Below, piece by piece: positions 18,005 to 27,481 of a DNA stretch of 56,323 nucleotides. The stretch's first letter is position 1. Each line of letters begins with the position of its first letter. Below the pieces are notes generated by a model. It worked only from the letters and a program-made list of their open reading frames with translations, did not search any database and was not told the DNA's origin. Both the position numbers and the translations under genes were made by a program. This DNA is from Pseudomonas sp. Ga0074129 (lineage in GTDB: Bacteria > Pseudomonadota > Gammaproteobacteria > Pseudomonadales > Pseudomonadaceae), in contig LNDO01000081.1 in the NCBI GenBank assembly GCA_001465025.1, forward strand, positions 1 to 56,323, read 5' to 3'.

Positions 18005-18400
18005 TCAGGGATATTGGTTTTCTGCGGGCGGTTCGGCAAATTGAGCCAGTACGGTGAAGTCATCCTCGGCCAGGCGCCAGATGTTGTCTGCCCCGCGTAC
18101 CCAGAGCTCCTTGCTTATGACGCCAGAGGCTTTGTTCATCGACCAGTTGGCAGACAGCAGGGCGCTGTCTTCATCAATCACGTGTAATCGCACGTCGTGA
18201 TAAGTCAGGTTGCTGAGTCCTAAATCCAGCATGCTTTGCCAAAAGCCGTGGATGGCTTCTCGCCCGGAAAATCGTCCAAAAGGGGCGGCGGCCAAGCTGG
18301 CGTCTTCGCTGTAGCCTGCTGCGCATGCACTGGCGTTGCCTTGGTTGAAGTGTTCGATCCACGCGTTGCTTGCGCTCAATACAGGGTTTTGCCGACTCAT
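18005..18400 (-). CDS. SnoaL-like / NTF2-fold protein
   Basis: 131-residue single-domain protein of the SnoaL/nuclear-transport-factor-2 fold: N-terminal helix with AWIEHFNQGNASACAAGYSEDASL, then FGRFSGREAIHGFWQSML and a C-terminal sheet (ELWVRGADNIWRLAEDDFTVLAQF). Members range from cyclases and isomerases to detoxification or steroid-type enzymes; nothing here fixes a substrate. It is divergent from the LysR regulator with 90 bases between them, so it is a likely target of that regulator. Confidence 0.75.
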   Translation of the reverse strand: MSRQNPVLSASNAWIEHFNQGNASACAAGYSEDASLAAAPFGRFSGREAIHGFWQSMLDLGLSNLTYHDVRLHVIDEDSALLSANWSMNKASGVISKELWVRGADNIWRLAEDDFTVLAQFAEPPAENQYP

Positions 18401-18445
18401 GTGGAGTGCCTCTTTAAATGTGCGTTGTGTATGTTGAGCGGTATG

Positions 18446-18470
18446 TTATTTAAGCTGTTATGGAAAATAA
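18446..18470. promoter_or_regulatory. AT-rich inverted repeat, candidate LysR operator
   Basis: TTATTT and AAATAA arms separated by 13 bases in the 90-base divergent region between the SnoaL-like gene and the LysR gene. It fits the position of a LysR box, but no exact T-N11-A core lies within the arms. Confidence 0.35.
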
Positions 18471-18490
18471 TCACCTCGAAAGTGAATTGA

Positions 18491-19405
18491 ATGTTCAGTC
18501 AGAGTGAACAAAAGCAGCTTCCCTATCGCATGATGGTTTTCCATGAGGTCGTCACGCTCGGCTCTTTTACGGCGGCGGCTGAGCGGCTCGGGCATACCAA
18601 GTCAGCTGTCAGCGTGTATGTCAGTCAGCTTGAGGCATTGCTGGGCGTGCGTTTGCTTAAGCGCTCCACGCGGCGGTTGAGTTTGACCGAGGCAGGCGAG
18701 GTGTTTGCACGTCGCTGTGCCGCGATGGCGATACAACAGCAGCAGGCATTGTTAGAGCTGGATGCGTTAGCGACGGAGCCTGCCGGGCGCTTGGCGATCA
18801 CTGCGCCACATTTATTCGCGAGTACGCTGCTGCCGGCGGTCATAGCTGAGTTGTGTACGCGTCACCCGGCATTGACGCCGGAGCTTATCTTCACCGATGA
18901 GCGCTTGGATTTACTGACCCACCATATCGACCTCGCTGTTTCGGTAGGCGCGCTGGCAGATAGCCGTTACCACGCTGTGTCGCTGGGGTGGTTGTCGTTT
19001 ATCTTGGTCGCAGCACCGTCTTATCTTCAGCAGCATCGGCTTGAGCGATCAGATGATCTTTTGGGATGCAGCGTGGTTAGGCTTCCTTGGCAGGAAAACG
19101 CACTCTTGCACCGCGAGGCTGAGACTCGGCCGTTACAGGGCGCACGTGATCTCAAGGTCAATACCATGACGGCCGCCATTGGCTGTGTTGGCGAAGGGCT
19201 GGGGGTTGCGCTGCTCTCTGCGGCTGCAGTGGCGCAGGAGTTATCCGCTGGGCGCTTGATACACGTATTGCCCGATTGGCATGGTGGGCAAGCGCCTGTC
19301 TATGGTGTGCACGGTTACAAAGATAGGCTGCCGCCAGTGATCAGATCCTGCACGGATCTTCTTCGAGTCAGGATCCGCTCATTACCAGCGGCTCAACGAC
19401 CCTGA
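18491..19405 (+). CDS. LysR-family transcriptional regulator
   Basis: 304-residue regulator. The winged helix-turn-helix spans about residues 15-75 (GSFTAAAERLGHTKSAVSVYVSQLEALLGVRLLKR), followed by a linker helix and a periplasmic-binding-like effector domain (LAITAPHLFASTLLPAVIAELCTRHPALTPELIF). The LKRSTRRLSLTEAG wing is typical of the CrgA-like group. The effector is unknown. The divergent SnoaL-like gene is the natural candidate target. Confidence 0.88.
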   Translation: MFSQSEQKQLPYRMMVFHEVVTLGSFTAAAERLGHTKSAVSVYVSQLEALLGVRLLKRSTRRLSLTEAGEVFARRCAAMAIQQQQALLELDALATEPAGRLAITAPHLFASTLLPAVIAELCTRHPALTPELIFTDERLDLLTHHIDLAVSVGALADSRYHAVSLGWLSFILVAAPSYLQQHRLERSDDLLGCSVVRLPWQENALLHREAETRPLQGARDLKVNTMTAAIGCVGEGLGVALLSAAAVAQELSAGRLIHVLPDWHGGQAPVYGVHGYKDRLPPVIRSCTDLLRVRIRSLPAAQRP

Positions 19406-19515
19406 CCGGGCGTCTGTGCAGTCTTAAGCTTAATGGCCAGAGTGATCACTCGGGTTCTGTTCGCCTGTCAGTAAGCACGGGCTCACGATAAGCCAGGCAG
19501 ATGTTGTTGATGCCT

Positions 19516-19947
19516 TCAGGTCAGCTGCTTGGGGGCTTGAAAACGCTCGCTGAGCGCTTTGAGCAGCCCCAAACAGTTCATGCTGCTCATTTGCAGTGGA
19601 TGGAAGTCTTCGTTGATGCCGTAGCGCAGCAGCAGGTCGCGGGTCAGCTTGCTGATGGGCACATAAGCCATGCTCCACTCAGCAAAGAGGCGTTCATCAA
19701 TCTCGCGCATTTGCAGCAGAAGCAGCTGCTCATGCCGTGGGTCGGTGGAGATATGGTGGTAAAGCTTGTTGACCGCTCGTCGGTCGCCTTCGAGTATTTG
19801 CATGAAGTACTCGCCGTTAAACGCCAGTATTCCAGTGATGCCCACCTGCGCATTGTGTTGGCGCGCGGTGTGCAGCAGCGCGTCAATGTCGTGCGTGCTA
19901 AATCCCTTCACCACTTTGCTCACATAGAGCAGCCTCACCAAGTACAT
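19516..19947 (-). CDS. BLUF-domain blue-light sensor
   Basis: 143-residue protein consisting essentially of one BLUF (FAD-binding) domain plus a short helical C-terminal cap. The photocycle residues are all visible: Tyr8 in RLLYVS, Asn32 in ARQHNAQVGITGIL, Gln50 in YFMQILEG, and Trp91 with Met93 in EWSMAY. It is a short, PixD-type BLUF with no fused output domain, so it must signal by binding a partner. It is convergent with the LysR gene; nothing in the adjacent genes shows the partner. Confidence 0.9.
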   Translation of the reverse strand: MYLVRLLYVSKVVKGFSTHDIDALLHTARQHNAQVGITGILAFNGEYFMQILEGDRRAVNKLYHHISTDPRHEQLLLLQMREIDERLFAEWSMAYVPISKLTRDLLLRYGINEDFHPLQMSSMNCLGLLKALSERFQAPKQLT

Positions 19948-20184
19948 AGTTACGCTCCTCTATTTGTTGATTAAGCAAACATAGTTGGTGATAGCGATTC
20001 GTGCCGAGGTGGGCGATGTGTTTGCGTAGATTCAGAGTAGTGGGCTTGTCTGCCGCGCGTTATCGCTCAGTGGCGAGTGAGTAATGACTCTGCATCGATT
20101 TTTGCGCGCGACGATGCTCACTTCCTGGCGTTGACGAAAGTGGGTGGTCACCACGCGTATAGGCGTTGAGGCGGTCTGTCGAGC

Positions 20185-21591
20185 CTAACGCATTAGCTTT
20201 TCCAGGTTGGCCGCCACAGTGCAGGCCATTTTGCGCCGCCAGGGGGCGCTGTTTGGGTTGGCCAGTACGCGGTCTTCATGGGTGAAGCTCTGGATGATGG
20301 CGTTGTAGCCGAGCCAGCGCAGGGGTTCTGGCTCCCAGCGTGGTAGTTGGCTCAGAGCTTGGTCGCCGAGCACCCAAGGTTGGGTCGTCAGTTCGCTCTG
20401 TTTTTCCAGAATCAGATCAGCCAAGGTGCGACCGCCGAGGTTGCTGGCGCCCACCCCTTCACCGCCGTAACCGCCGGACAGGGCGATGCCGTTGCGTCGA
20501 TCGACCAGCATGTGCGGGCGAAAGCGTCGCGCCATGCCCAGATTGCCGCCCCAGGCGTGAGTGATGCGCACCTGCTTAAGTTGCGGAAACAGTTCGCCGA
20601 ACAGGTAGCGGCGCAAGTCGCGCTCGTTTTCGCTGAGGTTGAAGTCGTGGCGCAACTGGCCACCAAAGCGGTAGCCGCCGCGCGCGCCGAATACCAAGCG
20701 GTTGTCAGCACTGCGTTGGCCATAGGTGACTTGGCGGCTGTTCTCGCTGAAAGCTTGGCCGCGCGCCAGGCCGATATCGGCCCAAACGTCCTTGGGCAGC
20801 GGTTCGGTGGCGACCATCAGGCTTTGCACAGGTAGCTGATGCTTGCCCAGTGGGGGCAGGCTGGCGGCGTAGCCTTCTACGGCGGGGACGATCCAGTCGG
20901 CGCGTACGCTGCCGGTGGCGGTGCGCAGCAAGCCAGTTTGCCACTCGACTACGCGGCTTTGTTCATACAGCTCGACGCCCATAGCGACCACGCTTTGCGC
21001 CAGGCTGCGCACCAGTTTGGCCGGTTGGATGGTGGCGCAATGCGGGGTGTAAATCGCGCCGTAAGCATTGGCCAATTGCAGCTGCTTGCCCAGGTCGAAG
21101 GGCGTCAACCAGCGGTAGTCGTGCTCATCGAAGCCCTGGGCGCGCAGGTCGGCCAGTTGGCGTTGCAGGCTGCTGAGTTGTTCAGGGTAGCGTGCGGCGC
21201 AATACAACACGCCGCCTTTGCGGTAATCGCAGGCGATTTGTTCGCGCTCCAGTACCCCGGCAACCTCATCGGGGATGCCGTGCAACAGGGCGTGGGCGCT
21301 GTACCGTGCCGCGTTGGGCAGGCCGTCGAGCAGGCGATCCTGGCCGAGCAGGTTGCCCATCAGCCAGCCGCCGTTGCGCCCGGAGGCGCCGAAGCCAGCC
21401 GTCTCGCCTTCGAGAATAACGATGCGCAGCTGGGGTGCCTGACGTTTGAGGTAATAGGCGGTCCACAGGCCGGTGTAGCCTGCGCCGATAATTGCCACAT
21501 CGGCGTGCAGGTCTTCGGTCAGCGCGGGGCGTGGGCTTAGTGATTTACCCAGTTGATCCATCCACAGGCTGAGGGTGTGCCAGGGTTGCAT
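20185..21591 (-). CDS. FAD-dependent amine/amino-acid oxidoreductase (DAO family, PuuB-like)
   Basis: 468-residue flavoprotein. The N-terminal Rossmann motif DVAIIGAGYTGLWTAYYLKRQ is followed by the acidic ribose-binding residue (IVILEGETAGFGASGRNGG). The middle part carries LVRSLAQSVVAMGVELYE, and the C terminus has GGYGGEGVGASNLGGRTLADLI. This is the layout of gamma-glutamylputrescine oxidases and OrdL-type oxidases, which oxidise secondary amines or amino acids to imines. No transporter or polyamine gene sits next to it, so the substrate is open. Confidence 0.82.
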   Translation of the reverse strand: MQPWHTLSLWMDQLGKSLSPRPALTEDLHADVAIIGAGYTGLWTAYYLKRQAPQLRIVILEGETAGFGASGRNGGWLMGNLLGQDRLLDGLPNAARYSAHALLHGIPDEVAGVLEREQIACDYRKGGVLYCAARYPEQLSSLQRQLADLRAQGFDEHDYRWLTPFDLGKQLQLANAYGAIYTPHCATIQPAKLVRSLAQSVVAMGVELYEQSRVVEWQTGLLRTATGSVRADWIVPAVEGYAASLPPLGKHQLPVQSLMVATEPLPKDVWADIGLARGQAFSENSRQVTYGQRSADNRLVFGARGGYRFGGQLRHDFNLSENERDLRRYLFGELFPQLKQVRITHAWGGNLGMARRFRPHMLVDRRNGIALSGGYGGEGVGASNLGGRTLADLILEKQSELTTQPWVLGDQALSQLPRWEPEPLRWLGYNAIIQSFTHEDRVLANPNSAPWRRKMACTVAANLEKLMR

Positions 21592-21654
21592 ACAGGTTTA
21601 CCTCGGTCGCAATGGCGTTGAACCTAGGATAAACCAGCCAGGCGCGGCTGAAAC

Positions 21655-22050
21655 TCAGGCTTTGGGCTTATACGCACAATAGCCTGGGCGCGGGCCGATC
21701 TTCGGGTGGTTACGGCAGGTATCCGGGCGCTTGTCGTAGATGGTGCACAGGCGGGTTTTGCGATCGAGGTAGTAGCAGTCGTTATTGCTCATGCGGGTCA
21801 GGGTGAAAATGCCTGATTTTTGATGGAAGCGTTCAACGATGCCGTCTTTCTGCAGGCGCTTGGCGATGTTCTTCAGCGGCTCGCTGCGTTCGAACTCATC
21901 GACCACGCCGATACGGATCAGGTCATTCAGGCGCGCTTCGACCGGCAGCGTGCAGCAACTGGACATGCAGCTGTGGCACATGTCGGCGGTGTATTTGGCC
22001 CAGGTTTCCAGGCGATCGAGTTCGGCGGCGGCAATCAGGTTGTTTTTCAT
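21655..22050 (-). CDS. YkgJ-family cysteine-cluster protein
   Basis: 131-residue small protein with eight or more cysteines in the CxxCxxxCC pattern (MCHSCMSSCCTLP) and two further clusters (NDCYYLDRKTRLC and RPDTCRNHP). The family is predicted to bind zinc or an iron-sulfur cluster; its function is unknown. ATG 22050 (MKNNLIAAAE) is preferred over an upstream start that would lengthen the N terminus with non-conserved sequence. It is divergent from the DUF2339 gene. Confidence 0.82.
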   Translation of the reverse strand: MKNNLIAAAELDRLETWAKYTADMCHSCMSSCCTLPVEARLNDLIRIGVVDEFERSEPLKNIAKRLQKDGIVERFHQKSGIFTLTRMSNNDCYYLDRKTRLCTIYDKRPDTCRNHPKIGPRPGYCAYKPKA

Positions 22051-22355
22051 TGGGGCATGCGTCAGGTGTGCGGCGCGCGATGATAGCGAGCTTGGCGCAT
22101 TTGTGAACGACAATCTGCCGGTTGGTCATGGACTGTGCAGCCAGTTGGGGCAGATGCTTGATGGCGGTTGTTTAGGGTGAACAGCCTGTGGGCTGCCGCG
22201 CGCAGCGTTAAACGCGGCTCTTGGTGATTTTTGCTGTGCTGTGATGTGTGCAGCATTCGTCTCCCTGGGTATGCGCAGAGCAGCCTTCTATACTGCCGCG
22301 CAGTTTGCACCGGGTGTTGGGGATGGTTGGGTTTGGCTAAATAGGAAGGCGCTGC
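22051..22355. other. Divergent intergenic region
   Basis: 305 bases between the YkgJ gene and the DUF2339 gene with no gene I can support. A TATACT at 22289 could serve as a plus-strand -10 (the -35 is poor), and AGGAAGG precedes the DUF2339 start. Confidence 0.4.
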
Positions 22356-25300
22356 ATGCAATGGATTTTCATGCTGGTGGGCTTGGTGCTCGGGGCGTTG
22401 GCCGATGAAACGCTGACGGCTTCATTAATAGGCGCGTTGTTCGGTTTGGGGCTGGCTCAGGCTCTGCGGTTGCAAGGGTTATCGCGTGAGAATGCCGCCC
22501 TGATGACCCAGCTCAACGAGGTCTCGAAACGCTTTGCTGAGCGTGCTGCTGCCGTTGATGAGCGCGTGCGCCTGCTTGAGCAAGGTGACGTCACGCAGGC
22601 TGAGCCTGAGTTAGAAACTACGCCAATACCCGCGATGGCGCCTGAGCAGGCCGCGCCGGTCGAGCTGGATTGGACGCTGGATTTTGTCCTGCCGGACCCG
22701 CCGGCCGAGCCAATTGTACCGACTGCGCAGCCAGCACTTAGCCCTGAACCTGAGCGCGTAACGCCGACAGCATCGCCTTGGGTGCCCAGCGAGCCGCGTG
22801 CGCCGGGCGTGTTTGCGCAGGGTTTCAAAGCCGCGAAGAACTGGCTGCTGGGCGGCAACACCGTGCTGCGCGTCGGCGTGGTGCTGCTGTTTCTCGGCCT
22901 GGCTTTTCTGCTGCGCTACGCCACCGAAGGCGTGGTGGTGCCGGTGGAGTTTCGCTATGCCAGCGTCGCGGCCAGTGCGGTGGCGCTGTTGGCGCTGGGT
23001 TGGTGGCTGCGCCTGCGTAATCCCAGTTACGCCTTAATGTTGCAAGGCACCGGGGTTGCCGTGTTGTACCTGACAGTCTTTGCCGCGATGCGTTTGCATC
23101 CGTTGCTCGACGCCAGCGCGGCCTTGGCCCTGTTGGTGCTGGTGACGCTGTTTTCGGCGGTTCTGGCGGTCAAGCAAAATGCACTGGCATTGGCGGCTGT
23201 TGCGGCGCTGGGTGGTTTTGCTGCGCCGATTTTGACCAGCACCGGCAGCGGCGATCATGTCGCGTTGTTCAGCTACTTTGCCCTGCTGAACGCCGGCATC
23301 TTTGCCATTGCCTGGTTCAAGGCGTGGCGGCTGCTCAACCTGATCGGCTTTGTCGGCACCTTCGGCATCGGCTTCGCCTGGGGTATTCGCGCCTACACGC
23401 CGGAGTTGCTGTGGAGCACTCAGCCGTTCCTGATCCTGTTCTTCCTGATGTATGTGGCCATCGGTCTGTTGTTTGCCCGCCGCAAGCTGCGCGAGGCACT
23501 GGATGCGCCCGATGATCGTGATGGCTTGCTGCGCTGGGCGGCGCGCAAGGGCGATTACATTGATGCCACCGTGCTGTTCGGCCCGCCACTGGTGGGTTTT
23601 GGTCTGCAGTTCGCATTGGTGCAGCACATCGAGTTCGCCGCCGCTTTCAGTGCTCTGGCGATGGGGCTGTTCTACCTGCTGTTGGCGCGGTTATTGGTCG
23701 GCCGCACTGGTGATCGCGCGGTGTTGCTGGTGGAAACCTGTTTGGCGCTGGGCGTGGTGTTTGCCAGCTTGGCGATTCCCCTCGGGCTGGATGCGCGCTG
23801 GACCTCAGCGGCCTGGGCGGTCGAGGGCGCCGGTATCTTCTGGCTCGGTTTGCGTCAGCAGCGTCCATTGGCGCGGGCGTTTGCGCTGTTGTTGCAGTTC
23901 GGTGCAGCGTTGGCCTTCGTGATCGGCCTGCGCGGTGGCGAAAGCACCTTGCTAGACGGCGCGCCGCTGGGCGCATTGATGCTGGCCGTGGCTCTGTTGT
24001 TCAGCTTCTGGCAACTGCGGCAGCACAAGGCGCTGGCCAGCAATTGGGAGGTGCGCGGCTTGCCGGTGCTGGCCTGCGCCGGGCTGGCATCTTTTTACTT
24101 GATAGCGCCCCTGCTATTTGCCGCCCAAGGCACGGCGATCAGTTGGGCGCTGGCGGGTCTGCTGACGTTATGCCTCGGTTTACGCCTGCAGGCGCGCAGC
24201 TTTCTGTTCAGTGCCTTTGCCGTGCAGTTGCTCGGTGGTGCGGTGTTTATGCTGGACATGGCCGGCGATGCGGCCGCCGGCATGGGTGGGTTTTCGGCCG
24301 GTTGGTCGGGGCTGTTGACCTCGTCGTTGATCGGTTTCGGCCTGATCGCCGGCATGCTGCTGGCAGCGCGGGATCCGCAAATTGGCGCGGATCGCCGCCT
24401 GCTGCGCGGTCTGTCGGTGGTGTTGCTGGTGGGGCTGGTGTTCCTCAATCTGGCTGTGCTGTTCGTCCTGCCGTGGGCCACGGCCAGTGCCGTATGGGCG
24501 GGCAGCGGCTTGCTGATTGTCTGGCTCAGCCTGCACTTGCAACAACGCGCCAGCTTTGTTTTCGGTCTGTTGTTGCAGGTGTTGGCTGGCGTGGTGTTTC
24601 TCGCCGTTAGCCCGTTGTTGTTTAGCGCTCTGCCGAGCGAAGGCCTGCGCCCGTTGGCGCATATCGACTTCTGGACGCCATTGGTGCTTGGCCTGGCGGC
24701 CTTGGTCGGTGCCTGGCGCTTGCAGCAATTAGCGCGCCGCGAAACGCCTAGCGCCCTGGGCAATCTCAGCCTGCTTGGCCTCGCACAGTTGCTGTTGGTC
24801 TGGGGCGCGGCCTGGTGGGCGTTGGCCCTCGTTAGCGAAGTGCTGCGTTTTGTCGGGCCGCAGTGGCAGAGCAGCGCTTTGCTGCTGGTACTGGCCGCCA
24901 GCATGGCCTTGGCGGCGTTTCTTGCCCCGCGCACGCGCTGGGCTGAGTTGGCGCTGCTTTGCTGCCTGCTGACACCGCTGGCGGGCGTGGTGGTGCTGCA
25001 CGCCTGGCATCTGCACTATCACCCGGCCGCGCAGTTTGGCTGGCTGGCCTGGACACTGCTGTTTGCCGTGCACGTTTGGGCATTACGGCGTGTGGCTGAG
25101 CAGTTACCTTCCGGCGCGCGCAGTGCGGCCCATGTGTTGGGTGCGTGGCTGCTGCTGGGCGTACTGGCGCTGGAGTTGCGCTACCTGTTGTTAGCCCTGT
25201 CGGAGCACTACAACGCTTGGCGTTGGCTGGGTTGGGCGCTGCTGCCCAGTGCTTATCTGTGGTTGATGGCATTGCCGCGTCGCTTGCCTTGGCCGCTTTC

Positions 25301-25922
25301 GGCCTATCCGCGCGAGTACCGCGTGTTGGCGGCAGCTCCGCTGGCGTTGCTGATGCTCGGCTGGTTCTGGCTGGCCAACGTTGCCAGCGCCGGGGATGCC
25401 GAACCGTTGGCCTACCTGCCACTGCTTAACCCGCTGGAGTTGGGCCTGTTGTTTGCGCTGGGTGCGGTGTTCGCGTGGGCGCGTATGGGCTTGGCCGAAT
25501 TGGGTGCGGACGCCGTACGCAGCCAATGGCTGACGCAAGCGGTTGCCGGGGCGTCGCTGTTTGCCCTGCTGACGGCCATGGTCATGCGCACCGCGCATCA
25601 TTGGGGTGGAGTGCCTTATCAGCTGGATGCGCTGCTCGATTCGATGTTGGTGCAGGCCGGCCTGTCGATCGTCTGGACGCTGATTGCGCTGCCGCTGATG
25701 GTGCTCGGCAATCGCCTTGGTCGGCGCGAACTTTGGCTGATCGGTGCTGCATTGATTGCGCTGGTGGTGGCCAAACTATTTTTTGTCGAGCTGGGAAATC
25801 GCGGTGGCCTGGAGCGCATCGTGTCGTTTATCGGGGTCGGCGTATTGCTGTTGGTGGTGGGGTATTTCGCCCCGCTGCCGGCCCGTCAGGAAGAGGCGGA
25901 AAAGCCGCCGGAGTCAGCATGA
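22356..25922 (+). CDS. DUF2339 giant multi-spanning membrane protein
   Basis: 1188-residue inner-membrane protein. The N terminus has one hydrophobic segment (WIFMLVGLVLGALADETL), then a short coiled-coil (RENAALMTQLNEVSKRFAERAAAVDERVRLLEQ) and a Pro/Glu-rich cytoplasmic linker to about residue 160. From about residue 170 (WLLGGNTVLRVGVVLLFLGLAFLLRY) it is almost continuous membrane helices, well over twenty, to the C terminus. This matches DUF2339. No function is established. The ATGA overlap with the DUF3999 gene means the two products are made together. Confidence 0.88.
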   Translation: MQWIFMLVGLVLGALADETLTASLIGALFGLGLAQALRLQGLSRENAALMTQLNEVSKRFAERAAAVDERVRLLEQGDVTQAEPELETTPIPAMAPEQAAPVELDWTLDFVLPDPPAEPIVPTAQPALSPEPERVTPTASPWVPSEPRAPGVFAQGFKAAKNWLLGGNTVLRVGVVLLFLGLAFLLRYATEGVVVPVEFRYASVAASAVALLALGWWLRLRNPSYALMLQGTGVAVLYLTVFAAMRLHPLLDASAALALLVLVTLFSAVLAVKQNALALAAVAALGGFAAPILTSTGSGDHVALFSYFALLNAGIFAIAWFKAWRLLNLIGFVGTFGIGFAWGIRAYTPELLWSTQPFLILFFLMYVAIGLLFARRKLREALDAPDDRDGLLRWAARKGDYIDATVLFGPPLVGFGLQFALVQHIEFAAAFSALAMGLFYLLLARLLVGRTGDRAVLLVETCLALGVVFASLAIPLGLDARWTSAAWAVEGAGIFWLGLRQQRPLARAFALLLQFGAALAFVIGLRGGESTLLDGAPLGALMLAVALLFSFWQLRQHKALASNWEVRGLPVLACAGLASFYLIAPLLFAAQGTAISWALAGLLTLCLGLRLQARSFLFSAFAVQLLGGAVFMLDMAGDAAAGMGGFSAGWSGLLTSSLIGFGLIAGMLLAARDPQIGADRRLLRGLSVVLLVGLVFLNLAVLFVLPWATASAVWAGSGLLIVWLSLHLQQRASFVFGLLLQVLAGVVFLAVSPLLFSALPSEGLRPLAHIDFWTPLVLGLAALVGAWRLQQLARRETPSALGNLSLLGLAQLLLVWGAAWWALALVSEVLRFVGPQWQSSALLLVLAASMALAAFLAPRTRWAELALLCCLLTPLAGVVVLHAWHLHYHPAAQFGWLAWTLLFAVHVWALRRVAEQLPSGARSAAHVLGAWLLLGVLALELRYLLLALSEHYNAWRWLGWALLPSAYLWLMALPRRLPWPLSAYPREYRVLAAAPLALLMLGWFWLANVASAGDAEPLAYLPLLNPLELGLLFALGAVFAWARMGLAELGADAVRSQWLTQAVAGASLFALLTAMVMRTAHHWGGVPYQLDALLDSMLVQAGLSIVWTLIALPLMVLGNRLGRRELWLIGAALIALVVAKLFFVELGNRGGLERIVSFIGVGVLLLVVGYFAPLPARQEEAEKPPESA

Positions 25923-27286
25923 TCAGTCGTTCTATTCTTGGCGTGAGCGCCGCTGTCTGCCTCGGCCTGCTGTGCAGTGCGGCCACGCTGGCGCAGGAGC
26001 AGCCCGGCGACTATGCCGTGCAACTGCCACTCACGCTGAGCGGAGATGGCCCTTGGTACCGCTTGGATGTGCCAATGGCGCTGCATTTTGCCGCGCGTTA
26101 TGGCGATCTGCGCGACCTGCGGGTGTTCAATGCGCAGGGGCAGCCCTTGGCTTACGCCCTGGTGGCGGGGCAGGGGGAGTCACGTGACAGCCTGCAAGAA
26201 CAGGCGGTGAAGTGGTTCCCGCTGTATGCCGAGCCGGGCGACAGCAGCGCCGAGCCCAGCTTGCGAGTGCAGCGCAGTACCACAGGTACGCTGATCGAAC
26301 TGCGTGATGAGGCCGATGGCGCCGCCAAACCGGCCTTGCTGCGTGGCTGGTTGCTGGATGCCAGCGCGGTGCCCGATGCGCTGGTGGGGCTGCAGCTGGA
26401 TTGGGCGGCGGATCAGGACGGCTTTCAGCGCTTCAGCATTGAGGCCAGTGACGATTTACAACGCTGGCAGCCTTGGGGCAGTGGTCAGTTAGCGCGTCTG
26501 GCGTTCGATGGTGAGCAGATTGAACAGCGCCAGGTGGAGTTGCCGGGGCGTAAAGCGCGCTATTTGCGTCTGCTCTGGCAAAGCCCGCAACAAGCACCGC
26601 AACTGACAGCCGCCAGCCTGCGGAGCCAGCGCAGTGACAGCATGCCGGCGGCGTTGGTATGGTCGCAGCCGTTGACGGCAGCGCACACGGCGGATGGCGA
26701 CTATCAATGGCAGCTGCCGCTGGCCCTGCCGTTGGAGCGGCTTCAGGTCGAGTTGACTGAGCCCAACAGTCTGGCCCCGATTCGGGTAAGTGGTCGCCGA
26801 GAGAACACGGGCAGTTGGCAAGCAATGGCGCAGGGTTTGCTCTACCGCTTGCCGGAAAAGGCTGCAGAGATTCGCCAGGACGAGTTGTCATTGCCCGGTT
26901 GGCCGGTTCAGCAGTTACGTCTGCAGGTCGACGAGCGCGGCGGCGGTCTGGGCGCTGAAGCGCCGTCGATCAAAGTGGCGGTGCGTGCAACCCAGTTGGT
27001 GTTTCTGCAGCGTGGTAATCCACCATACACCCTGGCGTTGGGGCGCACGGGCGCGCAGTCTGCGGCGTTGCCATTGAGCACATTGATTCCGGGGTATGAG
27101 CCTTTGCGCCTTCAGCAATTGGGCAAGGCCGAAGCGGGGCGGCAAACAACTGATCTCAACGCGCGGGCATCGGCAGACGTTAGCCAGACCGATTGGAAGC
27201 GCTGGGGGCTGTGGTTGGTGTTGCTGTTGGGCGTCGGTCTGCTCGGGTTAATGGCTGCAAGTCTGCTGCGTCGTCCTAGCGCTTAA
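25919..27286 (+). CDS. DUF3999 periplasmic/membrane-anchored protein
   Basis: 455-residue exported protein: signal peptide MISRSILGVSAAVCLGLLCS..AQ, a long beta-rich periplasmic body (DYAVQLPLTLSGDGPWYRLDVP, RYGDLRDLRVFNAQGQPLAYAL), and a C-terminal membrane anchor (WGLWLVLLLGVGLLGLMAASLL) with a short Arg-rich tail. It is the usual partner of DUF2339 genes. Translation is coupled to the upstream gene by a four-base overlap. Its likely role is a periplasmic subunit of a complex with the DUF2339 protein; this is inferred from gene order only. Confidence 0.85.
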   Translation: MISRSILGVSAAVCLGLLCSAATLAQEQPGDYAVQLPLTLSGDGPWYRLDVPMALHFAARYGDLRDLRVFNAQGQPLAYALVAGQGESRDSLQEQAVKWFPLYAEPGDSSAEPSLRVQRSTTGTLIELRDEADGAAKPALLRGWLLDASAVPDALVGLQLDWAADQDGFQRFSIEASDDLQRWQPWGSGQLARLAFDGEQIEQRQVELPGRKARYLRLLWQSPQQAPQLTAASLRSQRSDSMPAALVWSQPLTAAHTADGDYQWQLPLALPLERLQVELTEPNSLAPIRVSGRRENTGSWQAMAQGLLYRLPEKAAEIRQDELSLPGWPVQQLRLQVDERGGGLGAEAPSIKVAVRATQLVFLQRGNPPYTLALGRTGAQSAALPLSTLIPGYEPLRLQQLGKAEAGRQTTDLNARASADVSQTDWKRWGLWLVLLLGVGLLGLMAASLLRRPSA

Positions 27287-27481
27287 CGGCCGCTGGCTGG
27301 CGAATAAAGGCCAGCTACCTAACGGTTTTTGCAGTATCGTTGGCGACTTGTTTGATTAACGTTTGAGGTCAGGAAGGCCCTTGCGTATCTCTAATCCCCC
27401 CCTGCTGCGCCCCCCATTGTGTGTATTTGCCCGGGTGGTTGGCTCGTGCCTGTCTGCGTTTAATCCTGCGGTGCTCCCAGC

